Both the position numbers and the translations under genes were made by a program. Positions 1 to 9,015 of a stretch of 64,000 bases of DNA are shown in pieces (within the stretch, counting starts at the first letter, position 1; the number at the start of each line of letters is the position of its first letter). Origin of the DNA: an uncultured Marinoscillum sp. (GTDB lineage: Bacteria; Bacteroidota; Bacteroidia; Cytophagales; MED-G16). Where the stretch lies: contig CABYXZ010000002.1 of assembly GCA_902523065.1 (NCBI GenBank), positions 248,001-312,000 of the forward strand, given 5' to 3'. The notes under the pieces were generated by a model, which saw only the letters and a program-made list of their open reading frames with translations, made no database searches and was not told where the DNA came from.

Positions 1-12
1 AAACTTAGGTAG
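1..12 (+). CDS. 3' end of upstream gene, presumably murD
   Basis: Frame 1 reads Lys-Leu-Arg-stop and ends one base before the ftsW start. In the usual dcw gene order murD precedes ftsW, so this is probably the tail of murD, but three codons cannot prove identity. Confidence 0.35.
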   Translation, partial: KLR

Positions 13-13
13 C

Positions 14-1129
14 ATGGTAAATTGGATTAAGTCAAATGTAGAAGGTGATAAGATTATATGGGTTATAGCTTTATTACTATCTATAATAAGTTTGCTATCG
101 GTTTACAGTGCTACAGGATCACTTGCATATCAAAAAATGGGAGGAAATACTGAGTATTATTTAATTAAGCATTTCATTTTAATTATTCTGAGTTTTATTG
201 CTATGTGGTTTTCACATAGAATAGATTATAAGTATTATTCAAAGATTGCTCTTATAGGACTTTATGCATCAATACCATTATTAATAATAACTTATAAGTT
301 TGGTATGAATATTAATGAAGCTTCAAGATGGATTAATATTCCAATAATTAATCAAGCATTTCAACCTTCAGACTTAGCAAAACTCTCTTTAATTATCTAT
401 CTATCTAGTTTTCTTGCAAAAAGACAAAACAGATTAGAAAATGTAAAGACTCTTATTTTACCTTTTTTATGGATTGGATCTATCTGTTTATTCATTGCAC
501 TGACTAATTTGTCAACAGCACTAATACTCGGTGCAACATCTATTTTATTAATGTTTATTTCTAGAGTTAAGATTACACATTTATCAATTTTAATACTTTT
601 TATATTTTTTTGTGGAGGTATCGCTCTTCTAACGGGTCAAAGAGGAAAAACGGCTATGACTAGAGCTGAAAACTTTATAAATAAGAAAGATATTCCATTT
701 CAGTTAGAGCAAGCTTACATTGCAGTCTCAACAGGTGGCCTTCTTGGTAAAGGACCTGGGAACAGTAACCAAAAAAACTTTTTACCTCAGTCATATTCAG
801 ATTTCATTTATGCAATTATTATTGAGGAATATGGATTTATAATGGGCGTAACAATTTTAGTATTATATCTATTACTTCTTTACAGAGGATTAAAAATATT
901 TATTAAATCTGATAGGCCATTTGGAGGTCTTCTAAGTGCAGGTTTAAGTTTTGCTTTAGTTATACAGGCATTAATTAACATGAGCGTGGTAGTAGGTCTG
1001 TTACCAGTAACAGGTGTAACACTCCCTCTCATTAGTATGGGTGGAACCTCTCAATTATTTACCGGAATAACACTAGGTATAATATTGAGCGTAAGTAGAA
1101 ATAATGATTTAGAGGAGAGTTATGCATAG
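14..1129 (+). CDS. ftsW: FtsW, SEDS-family peptidoglycan polymerase
   Basis: Septal peptidoglycan glycosyltransferase of the SEDS (RodA/FtsW/SpoVE) family, an inner-membrane protein working with the class B PBP FtsI. The 371-residue product is a multi-pass membrane protein with about ten hydrophobic segments. The SEDS signature GKGPGNSNQKNFLPQSYSDF lies near residues 244-263, and a Gly-rich last helix (LPLISMGGTSQLF) follows. The ATG lies one base after the upstream stop and the gene overlaps murG by 8 bp, so it sits inside the division operon. FtsW is preferred to RodA because of the murG-ftsQAZ context. Confidence 0.96.
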   Translation: MVNWIKSNVEGDKIIWVIALLLSIISLLSVYSATGSLAYQKMGGNTEYYLIKHFILIILSFIAMWFSHRIDYKYYSKIALIGLYASIPLLIITYKFGMNINEASRWINIPIINQAFQPSDLAKLSLIIYLSSFLAKRQNRLENVKTLILPFLWIGSICLFIALTNLSTALILGATSILLMFISRVKITHLSILILFIFFCGGIALLTGQRGKTAMTRAENFINKKDIPFQLEQAYIAVSTGGLLGKGPGNSNQKNFLPQSYSDFIYAIIIEEYGFIMGVTILVLYLLLLYRGLKIFIKSDRPFGGLLSAGLSFALVIQALINMSVVVGLLPVTGVTLPLISMGGTSQLFTGITLGIILSVSRNNDLEESYA

Positions 1130-2249
1130 AAAAAATAAAATTAAAGTAATTCTTTGTGGTGGTGGAACAGGTGGTCACATCTTTCCAATGATTTCGATTG
1201 CCAATGAATTGAAGAATGAGAATAAAGAAAATGAAATACTTTTTGTTGGGTCTAGAGATAGAATGGAAATGGAAATAGTACCAAAGCATAATTTCAAAAT
1301 AATTGGACTTTGGATATCAGGAATAAAAAGAAGTTCAATTCTGCTTAATATTCTTTTTGCTGGAATTCCATTTTTTTTACAAAACTTTTTATTGCCATTA
1401 AAGTTGTTATATTCAATATTCAGATCAATTTATATCCTTTACACATTCAAACCAGATTTTGTAATTGGTTTTGGTGGTTATTCATCAGGACCATTTGTTT
1501 TTATTTCTAATTTTTTAAGATTTAAAACAGCTATCCAAGAACAAAACTCATCAATGGGATTAACAAATAAATTCCTTGTTAATCGGGTAGATCACGTATT
1601 CGTTGCTTATGAAAAATTAAAAAAGATATATCCAAATAAACCTATTCATAACTTTGGAAATCCTATCAGAGGACTGAGAGTTGAGGATTCCATCAAACCC
1701 TACAAACATTTTAAATTAGAAAAAGATAAAAAAACAGTTTTAGTATTAGGTGGTAGTTTGGGTGCAAAAAACATAAATGACGCAATAATTAATAATATAT
1801 CCTTAATTAGAGAGTCATCATATCAAATTTTGTGGCAGACAGGTAAGTTATACTACGATGAAATTCAAAATCATAATTATCAAGAGAAAAATTTAGTTAT
1901 AAAGCCATTTATTGATAGAATGGATTTAGCTTATTCAGTGGCAGATTTAATAATTTCAAGAGCTGGTGCAATAGCAATATCTGAGTTATGTGTAGTAGCA
2001 AAACCATTAATTTTAATACCATCACCAAATGTAGTTGACGATCATCAAACCAAAAACGCTTTAGAAATTAGTGAAAGGGGTGGATGTGTGCTCATCAAAG
2101 ATTCAGATGCAAAAGATTTAATGATGAATAAATCAATCGAAATTTTAGAAGATCAAAAATTAATTGATTCAATGAAAGCTAATTTAAGAGAATTATCCAT
2201 GCCAAATGCCTCATCGAATATTGTTGAGAAAATATATGAAAGCTTATGA
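1122..2249 (+). CDS. murG: MurG, UDP-GlcNAc:lipid I GlcNAc transferase
   Basis: Transfers GlcNAc from UDP-GlcNAc to lipid I to form lipid II on the cytoplasmic face of the membrane. The N-terminal glycine loop GGGTGGH is at residues 12-18 and GFGGYSSGPF near 116-125. The UDP-GlcNAc-binding region with SRAGAIAISEL and PSPNVVDDHQ lies around 280-312. Length 375 aa is normal for the family. It overlaps ftsW by 8 bp and ftsQ by 4 bp (ATGA). The gene normally found next in this phylum, murC, is missing here. Confidence 0.97.
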   Translation: MHRKNKIKVILCGGGTGGHIFPMISIANELKNENKENEILFVGSRDRMEMEIVPKHNFKIIGLWISGIKRSSILLNILFAGIPFFLQNFLLPLKLLYSIFRSIYILYTFKPDFVIGFGGYSSGPFVFISNFLRFKTAIQEQNSSMGLTNKFLVNRVDHVFVAYEKLKKIYPNKPIHNFGNPIRGLRVEDSIKPYKHFKLEKDKKTVLVLGGSLGAKNINDAIINNISLIRESSYQILWQTGKLYYDEIQNHNYQEKNLVIKPFIDRMDLAYSVADLIISRAGAIAISELCVVAKPLILIPSPNVVDDHQTKNALEISERGGCVLIKDSDAKDLMMNKSIEILEDQKLIDSMKANLRELSMPNASSNIVEKIYESL

Positions 2250-2983
2250 TAGATAAAATACAAAAATTTACATCTTTTTTAACAGCATTAGTTATAGTTT
2301 CAGCCCTGGTTGCTTTTGCATCATATGATCATAAAGTATCAAATAATTTAATTTTAATGACTGATAGTTCTTTTATAAATAAAAAGTCTTTAGAAAAAAT
2401 CATTTTTTTGGAGATGGATACACTATCTGACGAGAAAGTAAACTTTTTTGAAATAGAAAAAAAATTGCATTTGCATCCTCACGTAAAAGAAGTTAAGGTA
2501 TATAAGGATCTTACAGGCAATCTTAATGTTAGTCTTTCACAATTTAAGCCAGTTGCAAGAATTGTTTCTGGTAAATTTAGTGATCATTATGTTGATAAGG
2601 ATGGAATTATATTTCCTACATCAAAGAATTTTTCAAAAAGAGTAATTTTAATTCACCTTCCTGACATATTTAATTTTGAATCTAATTCTCTTACTGAGTC
2701 AGTATTCGGTAAGGATTTAATGAATATGATAAACCTGATTAATGAAAATGATTTTTTTAGAAAGATTATTTCTGAAATAGATATAGATAGGAATAAAAAT
2801 ATTGTAATTCATCCTGTTATATCGAAACAAAAAATTATTTTTGGATATCCTGATATGTTAGAAGAAAAATTTCAAAAAATATCTCTATTCTATAACGATA
2901 TTGTATCAGCAAAAGGCTGGAATACTTATAAATCTGTTAATGTTAAATTTAAAAATCAGATAATCTGTGACAAATTTTCTTAG
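2246..2983 (+). CDS. ftsQ: FtsQ-type cell division protein
   Basis: Bitopic division protein that bridges early and late divisome components in the periplasm. It has a short cytoplasmic N-terminus, one transmembrane segment at about residues 9-26, and a periplasmic part resembling a POTRA domain followed by the beta domain, including VDKDGIIFP near 115. Sequence identity in this family is low; the assignment rests on topology, the 245-aa length and the position between murG and ftsA. The ATGA overlap with murG implies translational coupling. Confidence 0.88.
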   Translation: MIDKIQKFTSFLTALVIVSALVAFASYDHKVSNNLILMTDSSFINKKSLEKIIFLEMDTLSDEKVNFFEIEKKLHLHPHVKEVKVYKDLTGNLNVSLSQFKPVARIVSGKFSDHYVDKDGIIFPTSKNFSKRVILIHLPDIFNFESNSLTESVFGKDLMNMINLINENDFFRKIISEIDIDRNKNIVIHPVISKQKIIFGYPDMLEEKFQKISLFYNDIVSAKGWNTYKSVNVKFKNQIICDKFS

Positions 2984-2985
2984 AT

Positions 2986-4290
2986 ATGGCTGATAAATCA
3001 AAACAATATTTTACTGCTTTAGATATTGGAACCTCAAAGATCTGTGCAATAGTTGCTGAAAAGACTGATAATAATAAACTTAAAATAATCGGATTTTCTG
3101 AGACTGAGTCGGAGGGTGTTTCAGAGGGAATGATTCAGAACTTAATTAAAGCTACTGCAAAAATTAAAGAGGTTGTAATTAAGGCAAGTGAGATGGCTAA
3201 TCTTAAAATTAAGTATGTTAATGTTGGAATCGCTGGTAAACATATAAGGAGCTTTAGTACACACCACTCAATTGGGCTTCAAAATAACGAGAATGAACCC
3301 ATTGAAATTAATACTTCACACGTAAGAAAGCTCGAACAAAGATCGAAAATGGCAGTTATTCCTACCAATCATAAGATTATTCATAGTATGCCTCAAAAAT
3401 ATACAATTGATGAGGACCATGAGTCTGTAGATCCAGTAGGTGAGTTTGGTAAAAAACTCGAAGCAGATTTTCATATAATAAGTGCGAATAAAGTTGATAT
3501 TAAAATAATGGAAGAATCAATTAGAAGATCTGATATTATATGCAAAAATTTAATTTTAGAACCGATCGCATCAAGTATAGCTCTTCTCGATGACAATGAT
3601 AAGGAAGATGGAATTTGTTTAGTTGATATCGGTGGAGGAACTACAGATATATCTATATTTCATGATAATATTATAAGACATACAGCAGTAATTCCTCTTG
3701 GTGGAGATATTGTGACTCAAGATATTAAAGAAGGATTAGGTTTACCTAGGCATCATGCTGAAGCCTTAAAAATAAAATTTGGCAAGGCTCTATATGTAAA
3801 AAGACCGGTGAAAGAGTATGTTAAAATTAAAGGTGAGGGACAGAGAGAAGATAAAAAAATTTCTTTAGATAATTTATACAAAATAATAGAAGCAAGGATG
3901 GAAGAAATATTTGAAAAAGTTCACCAAGAAATTCTTAATAGCGGGATGAGTGAGAAATTATCTGCTGGAATTGTTATTACAGGAGGAGGTTCACAGCTTT
4001 TGAATCTTAAGCAGCAAGTAAAATATATAACAGGTCTTGATGTCAGAAAAGGATTTCCAAATTCATATCTAACAAAATCTGAGATAGTGAATTTAGAATT
4101 TCCTAAATACTCTACCTCGGTTGGTCTTCTTCTTTGGGAGTTTGCAGATGATAATAGAAATTCTGATAATAGTTTTAAAACATCCTCCTCTTTACCAAAA
4201 GTTAACAATTTTGGTAAATTGGTTACAGAGAGAATTAAAGGTTTTTTAAAAGATGATGACCTTACTGAGTTTAAAGATGAAAATTTATAA
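2986..4290 (+). CDS. ftsA: FtsA, actin-like divisome membrane anchor
   Basis: Actin-fold ATPase that tethers FtsZ to the membrane. The phosphate-1 loop ALDIGTSKICAIV is at residues 11-23, the SHS2/1C subdomain spans about 85-165, and the phosphate-2 loop DIGGGTTDIS is near 214. An adenosine-binding ITGGGSQLLNL motif lies around 332. The C-terminus has a linker and an amphipathic stretch (KLVTERIKGFLKDD) typical of the membrane-targeting helix. It starts 2 bp after ftsQ and ends 2 bp before ftsZ. Confidence 0.97.
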   Translation: MADKSKQYFTALDIGTSKICAIVAEKTDNNKLKIIGFSETESEGVSEGMIQNLIKATAKIKEVVIKASEMANLKIKYVNVGIAGKHIRSFSTHHSIGLQNNENEPIEINTSHVRKLEQRSKMAVIPTNHKIIHSMPQKYTIDEDHESVDPVGEFGKKLEADFHIISANKVDIKIMEESIRRSDIICKNLILEPIASSIALLDDNDKEDGICLVDIGGGTTDISIFHDNIIRHTAVIPLGGDIVTQDIKEGLGLPRHHAEALKIKFGKALYVKRPVKEYVKIKGEGQREDKKISLDNLYKIIEARMEEIFEKVHQEILNSGMSEKLSAGIVITGGGSQLLNLKQQVKYITGLDVRKGFPNSYLTKSEIVNLEFPKYSTSVGLLLWEFADDNRNSDNSFKTSSSLPKVNNFGKLVTERIKGFLKDDDLTEFKDENL

Positions 4291-4292
4291 AT

Positions 4293-5714
4293 ATGTCCTT
4301 TGAATTTGATATTCCATCCCATCATAAGTCTATAATTAAGGTTATAGGTGTTGGCGGTGGTGGAGGTAACGCAGTAAACTACATGAAATCAATTGGTATA
4401 AGAAATGTTGAGTTCATCATATGTAATACAGATATTCAAGCTTTACACTCCTCATCTGTAAAAAATCAAATTCAGATTGGTATGGAATTGACAAAAGGAC
4501 TTGGTGCTGGAGCAAATCCTACTAAAGGAAGAGATGCGGCTTTGGAAAGTAGTCATGAAATAAGAGATATTCTAAGAAATGATGGCACTAAAATGCTTTT
4601 CATTACAGCTGGTATGGGAGGAGGTACTGGTACTGGTGCTGCACCTGTAATTGCTCAGATAGCAAAAGAATTAGATATATTAACAGTTGGAATTGTTACT
4701 TTGCCTTTCGATTTTGAGGGAAAATCTAAGTTATCAAAGGCAACGGATGGTATCGAGGAACTCAAAAAGGGATGTGACAGTGTGATCACTATTTTAAATC
4801 AAAGACTCATTGAGATTTATGGTGACCTTAGTCAGTCAAAAGCATTTGAGAAGGCTGATGATATTATTGCGACAAGTGCAAAATGTATTGCTGAAATTGT
4901 AACTGTACCTGGACAAATTAATGTTGACTTTGAGGATGTAAAGACGGTAATGAAAGATGCAGGAACATCTGTTTTAGGTTCAGCAGAAGCATCTGGAACA
5001 GATAGAGCGGAAATTGCAATTAATAATGCTTTAACATCTCCTCTTCTTAATAATACAAATATTAGTGGTGCAAAAAAGATTTTACTCAATATAGTTTCTG
5101 GTGGTGGAGACAATGAATTGTCAACTCTTGAATTGAATACTATAACAAAGCTTGCAAATAAGTCATCTTCAGAAAATGTTGAAATAATATTTGGAACTGC
5201 TATTGATGGGGAGTTAGGGGATTCAGTAAGAGTAACAATTATCGCTACAGGTTTTAATAATAACGATCATGAGATAAATGAAGTAATCGATTCTGATGAA
5301 AAGATTGAAGAAGAATCACAATTTTCACTTTTTGATAAAAGTGATATTGGATTTATACCTAATGACAATCAGGAAGAAGTAGTTCATAATATGGATGATG
5401 ATTATGATGAATGTGAAGATACATTTGAAAATGATGATAAAGAAATAGAAACTAATGACAGAAGTGAGGAAGTAGTAATTGAAGAGTTAGATGGATACGA
5501 TGATAATGAGGTTGATCACTCTTCAAAAAAAAATGATTATATCTTAAAAAGAAAAGAAAGAATTAATAATCACAAAAACAATATATATCAAGAAGATCCG
5601 TATCATCAAAAACTTGCAATACCAGCATTTAAAAGAAAAAATATAAATCTCGATGAAGAAGATTCTTTACAAACAGGAAACAGTAAAACTATAGATTTTA
5701 GTGAGGAAGATTAA
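4293..5714 (+). CDS. ftsZ: FtsZ, tubulin-like division GTPase
   Basis: Forms the cytokinetic ring. GTP-binding elements are GGGGGNAVNYM at residues 21-31 and the tubulin signature GGGTGTG near 109-115. The C-terminal domain runs to about 320, followed by a strongly acidic Asp/Glu/Asn-rich linker of roughly 110 residues. A conserved terminal peptide, LAIPAFKRK near 440-448, is the likely FtsA-binding tail. Length 473 aa is in the usual Bacteroidota range. It is the last gene of the tight cluster; 36 bp separate it from dnaN. Confidence 0.98.
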   Translation: MSFEFDIPSHHKSIIKVIGVGGGGGNAVNYMKSIGIRNVEFIICNTDIQALHSSSVKNQIQIGMELTKGLGAGANPTKGRDAALESSHEIRDILRNDGTKMLFITAGMGGGTGTGAAPVIAQIAKELDILTVGIVTLPFDFEGKSKLSKATDGIEELKKGCDSVITILNQRLIEIYGDLSQSKAFEKADDIIATSAKCIAEIVTVPGQINVDFEDVKTVMKDAGTSVLGSAEASGTDRAEIAINNALTSPLLNNTNISGAKKILLNIVSGGGDNELSTLELNTITKLANKSSSENVEIIFGTAIDGELGDSVRVTIIATGFNNNDHEINEVIDSDEKIEEESQFSLFDKSDIGFIPNDNQEEVVHNMDDDYDECEDTFENDDKEIETNDRSEEVVIEELDGYDDNEVDHSSKKNDYILKRKERINNHKNNIYQEDPYHQKLAIPAFKRKNINLDEEDSLQTGNSKTIDFSEED

Positions 5715-5750
5715 TAATTATTTATAAATTTACTGACTAAACAAATCTTA

Positions 5751-6881
5751 ATGAATTTTATTGTATCATCCTCATATCTACTAAAGAATTTATCATCAAT
5801 TAGTGGTGTTATTACCTCAAACCCTGTCGTTCCTATTTTAGAGAATGTATTATTTGAAATAGAAAATGGTAACCTTCTTATTACAGCGTCTGATCTTCAG
5901 ACATCTGTTATGGTTGAACTTCAAGTAGAATCTAAAGAAAATGGAAGTGTTGCAATCCCTGCAAAAATATTGATTGATACTTTAAAAAATTTACCTGAAC
6001 AACCTGTCACTTTTTCAATTGATGAAAATAATTATAATATTGAAATTAATTCTGATAATGGACGATATAAGCTAGCTGGCGAGAATTCAGCTGATTTTCC
6101 AAAAGTCCCAGAAATATCTGATGGCTATTCTTTTACAGTAAATGCAAATATTCTGGCTTTAGCAATTGGTAACACTATTTTTTCAACTAGTACAGATGAA
6201 TTAAGGCCTGCTATGACTGGAGTGTTTTTTAGACTTTCATCTAATTCATGTACTTTCGTATCGACAGACGGTCACAGGTTAGTTAAATATATAAGAACTG
6301 ATATAAGTGGAGATGAGGTTGATCATGACATGATCATACCAAGAAAATCTTTAAATTTGTTAAAGACAATTATACCTTCAGATGACAAAAATGATATCAA
6401 TATTGAGTTCAATGCATCAAATGCTATCTTCTCTAATGATAATATTAAATTGGTCTGCAGATTAATTGATGAGAGATATCCAGATTACGAAAATGTCATA
6501 CCGTCTGATAATTCTAATTCAATTGAAGTTGATAAGTCAGAGATTTTAAGTTCTTTAAAAAGAATTTCAATTTATGCAAACAAAACTACAAATCAAGTAA
6601 GATTAAAAGTTTCTGGATCTGAAATTTTAATTTCTGCTGAGGATTTAGATTTTTCTAATGAAGCTAACGAAAGAATTTCTTGTGAACATGATGGTGATGA
6701 TATTGAAATAGGATTTAATGCCAAGTTCTTAATTGAGATTTTGTCAAATATCCACTCTGATAAGGTAATATTTAAACTCTCAGAACCAAACAGAGCTGGA
6801 TTGGTATTACCTGAGGATATTGAGGATGAAGAGGATTTGACTATGTTAGTAATGCCTGTTATGCTAAATGACAATGCTTAG
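5751..6881 (+). CDS. dnaN: DNA polymerase III beta sliding clamp
   Basis: Processivity clamp of the replicative polymerase. The 376 residues form three DNA-clamp repeats; diagnostic segments are PILENVLFE near 28, ATDG-equivalent VSTDGHRLV near 168, and the terminal MPVML that lines the client-binding pocket. It lies after ftsZ, about 18 kb from dnaA and not in the dnaA-dnaN pair seen in many phyla. It overlaps the start of the next gene by 14 bp. Confidence 0.97.
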   Translation: MNFIVSSSYLLKNLSSISGVITSNPVVPILENVLFEIENGNLLITASDLQTSVMVELQVESKENGSVAIPAKILIDTLKNLPEQPVTFSIDENNYNIEINSDNGRYKLAGENSADFPKVPEISDGYSFTVNANILALAIGNTIFSTSTDELRPAMTGVFFRLSSNSCTFVSTDGHRLVKYIRTDISGDEVDHDMIIPRKSLNLLKTIIPSDDKNDINIEFNASNAIFSNDNIKLVCRLIDERYPDYENVIPSDNSNSIEVDKSEILSSLKRISIYANKTTNQVRLKVSGSEILISAEDLDFSNEANERISCEHDGDDIEIGFNAKFLIEILSNIHSDKVIFKLSEPNRAGLVLPEDIEDEEDLTMLVMPVMLNDNA

Positions 6882-7566
6882 TTCATTTCTATATATTTTT
6901 TTTAATTTAATTTATTTTTCTAATCCACTAGTAAACACATCTTGGACATATACAAGTGGAGATATCAAAGAAGTAAGAATTTATTCAGATAGATATTTCG
7001 TTGTTTCTAAGTACAATACCGAAAATAATTCTTTTATAAGTGCTGTAGGAGGAATTTATTCATTTAATGAAGGTTATAGTGAGATACTAGAATTTGATTC
7101 ATCTGATTCCACAAACGTTGGTGATACAGTATTTTATAAAAAAGTAAAAGTTAATGTGAGAAATGATTCAGGAAAAATGTCATTAGATGGTATGAAGTAT
7201 ATAAAAAATATTGGTGATATTCAATTAGCAGGATCCTGGTTGATGAGTGGAATTGAGAGAAGAGGAGAGATGAGAATGAGGGATGTTAATAGACCTAGAA
7301 AAACTATGAAAATGCTAGCTGGAGGTAGATTTCAGTGGATTGCTTATGATACCTCGAAGAAAGGATTTTATGGTACTGGTGGTGGGACTTACACTGCTGT
7401 AAGAGGTAATTATATTGAAAATATCGAATTTTTTTCAAGAGACTCTAAAACTGTTGGAAAGTCCTTGGGGTTTGATTTTGAAATTAAAGATGGAGATTGG
7501 CACCATAGAGGGTTTAGCTCTAAAGGAGATCCAAAGTATGAAATTTGGACTCAAAGAAAGCAATAA
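6868..7566 (+). CDS. Secreted protein with two lipocalin-like repeats, unknown function
   Basis: I do not recognise a named function. An N-terminal hydrophobic segment (about residues 4-20) looks like a signal peptide. The rest consists of two similar halves: a first at about 22-105 (SDRYFVVSKYN, then GGIYSFNEGYSEILEF) and a second at about 120-228 (GGRFQWIAYDT, then GGTYTAVRGNYIENIEF). Each half begins with a tryptophan turn (TSWTY, GSWLM), as in the lipocalin-like heme/lipid-binding families. The start overlaps dnaN; an alternative ATG at 6874 gives almost the same product. tRNA-Leu follows 7 bp downstream. Confidence 0.7.
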   Translation: MTMLSSFLYIFFNLIYFSNPLVNTSWTYTSGDIKEVRIYSDRYFVVSKYNTENNSFISAVGGIYSFNEGYSEILEFDSSDSTNVGDTVFYKKVKVNVRNDSGKMSLDGMKYIKNIGDIQLAGSWLMSGIERRGEMRMRDVNRPRKTMKMLAGGRFQWIAYDTSKKGFYGTGGGTYTAVRGNYIENIEFFSRDSKTVGKSLGFDFEIKDGDWHHRGFSSKGDPKYEIWTQRKQ

Positions 7567-7572
7567 TTTTTT

Positions 7573-7658
7573 GCGCATGTGGCGGAACTGGTAGACGCGC
7601 TAGGTTGAGGGCCTAGTGACTTTAATTAGTCGTGGAAGTTCGAATCTTCTCATGCGCA
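7573..7658 (+). tRNA. tRNA-Leu(GAG)
   Basis: A class II tRNA of 86 nt. The acceptor stem GCGCATG (7573-7579) pairs with CATGCGC (7651-7657) with discriminator A. The anticodon stem CTAGG/CCTAG encloses loop TTGAGGG, giving anticodon GAG. A long variable arm and a T arm with loop TTCGAAT follow. The 3' CCA is not encoded. The tail abuts the stop codon of the convergent SCP2-like gene. Confidence 0.95.
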
Positions 7659-7659
7659 C

Positions 7660-7959
7660 TTATTCAAACAAATCTGAAATTTTAAGAGCTATATTCATAT
7701 CTCCTTCAATTATTATATCACCACTAATTAATGCCATAGATATATTGAGTTCCTTTTTTATTAATTTCTCGAAGTTTGAGTTACTTATTTTAATTGAACA
7801 ATCGGACTTAAGATCTAAATTATTTATTTCTATTTTATCTTTAGTATCATCCACAAAGACAACACCATCATCAAATTCAAATTTTAATTTTGAATCAAGC
7901 TTTTTATTTTTTTTGGAGCTGATTTTATTAAAAAAAAGAGTTATTTCATCTAATTTCAT
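7660..7959 (-). CDS. SCP2 sterol-binding-domain protein
   Basis: A single-domain SCP2-like protein of 99 aa, a fold that binds lipids in a hydrophobic tunnel. The family hallmark is visible: CSIKISNSNFEKLIKKEL near residues 54-71, then MALISGDIIIEGDMNIALKI near 75-94. No signal peptide is seen, so it is probably cytoplasmic. Its ligand cannot be deduced. The start overlaps the stop of the glutamine cyclotransferase gene by 4 bp, so the two are co-transcribed. Confidence 0.85.
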   Translation of the reverse strand: MKLDEITLFFNKISSKKNKKLDSKLKFEFDDGVVFVDDTKDKIEINNLDLKSDCSIKISNSNFEKLIKKELNISMALISGDIIIEGDMNIALKISDLFE

Positions 7960-9011
7960 CTTTTACTCAATTTTATTTCATAAAGACTTGGCCACCATTT
8001 GCCAGTTATATATAGTGTATTACTTTTTTCGTTAAATGCTATTCCATTCATTACATCTATATTTTTATAGTTTTTCTTATTCATTATTTTTTCAAGATTT
8101 ATGTAACTTTCAACCAAACCGCTTAATGGATTTATTACTGCAATTTTATCCTGTCCATAAATATTTGAGAAGATTTTCCCGTTAATATATTCTAATTCAT
8201 TTAATGATTCAACTTTACCTGAGTTATCATATACTTGTATTTCTTTATTTATTCTAAAGTTTGATGGATCTATAAATTTAATTTTTTCAGAACCATCGCT
8301 CATTATTAATTCTCTCTCATTATTTGTTAACCCCCATCCCTCAGTGTTGTATTCAAATGTATCTAAAAGTGCTAAAGTATTCTTATCGAAAACTAATCCT
8401 TTATTACTTTTCCATGTTAACATAAACAGTTTATCCTCTAATATTGTTATACCTTCTGCAAATAAATTTGAAGCAATTTTAATTTCTTTACTAGTCACAA
8501 ATTCATCAGAAGTATATTTTCTTAGGAATGATTTTCCATACTGACCAGAACTTTCATAAAAATGATTTTGATCTAAAATTAATCCTTGTGTATATATTTG
8601 GGAATCGTGTGGTAAAATTTTAATTATTTCATAACCTAATTCTAATGGTTTTTGTTTAGGATATATTGTGATTTGTCTACTATATTTTTCAATTGATTCA
8701 TCTTCATAATAAACAAATACTCTTAAAGTGTTCTTACCATATATAAAATTTTGATTAGTATATAAATCTATTTTATCAGTAAAACTTAATGTATCGTTTC
8801 CATTTATAAGTAAAGATTTTTTAATCTTTTTATTATTATTAATTGTTTTTGAAATTCTTACTTCTACTGTGTCATCGTCATTAAATATTTCAAAGGAAAA
8901 GGGAGAATCTATTTTAATATTTGATTTAATTCTTGGTGATTTATTTTTTACTTCACTATTACAAGATTGAAATACTAAAAAAAGACTTAACCAAATATTT
9001 ATATTTTTCAA
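7956..9011 (-). CDS. Glutaminyl-peptide cyclotransferase-like lipoprotein
   Basis: Member of the glutamine cyclotransferase family (beta-propeller, plant-type QC), which converts N-terminal glutamine to pyroglutamate. Family motifs include YTQGLILDQNHFYESSGQYG, FAEGITIL, NELEYINGKIFSNIYG and VMNGIAFN. The longest frame begins at TTG 9035, but an in-frame TTG at 9011 gives a compact lipoprotein signal (MKNINIWLSLFLVFQSC) and removes the overlap with the upstream gene, so I chose it. The N-terminal ~100 residues before the propeller resemble an Ig-like domain. Likely periplasmic or outer-membrane anchored. Confidence 0.86.
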   Translation of the reverse strand: MKNINIWLSLFLVFQSCNSEVKNKSPRIKSNIKIDSPFSFEIFNDDDTVEVRISKTINNNKKIKKSLLINGNDTLSFTDKIDLYTNQNFIYGKNTLRVFVYYEDESIEKYSRQITIYPKQKPLELGYEIIKILPHDSQIYTQGLILDQNHFYESSGQYGKSFLRKYTSDEFVTSKEIKIASNLFAEGITILEDKLFMLTWKSNKGLVFDKNTLALLDTFEYNTEGWGLTNNERELIMSDGSEKIKFIDPSNFRINKEIQVYDNSGKVESLNELEYINGKIFSNIYGQDKIAVINPLSGLVESYINLEKIMNKKNYKNIDVMNGIAFNEKSNTLYITGKWWPSLYEIKLSKR

Positions 9012-9015
9012 TATT

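Noticed and set aside
7616-8035. 139-residue plus-strand ORF through tRNA-Leu and the SCP2-like gene
   Set aside because: It runs through the tRNA and is antisense to a recognised SCP2 domain; composition is that of a shadow frame.
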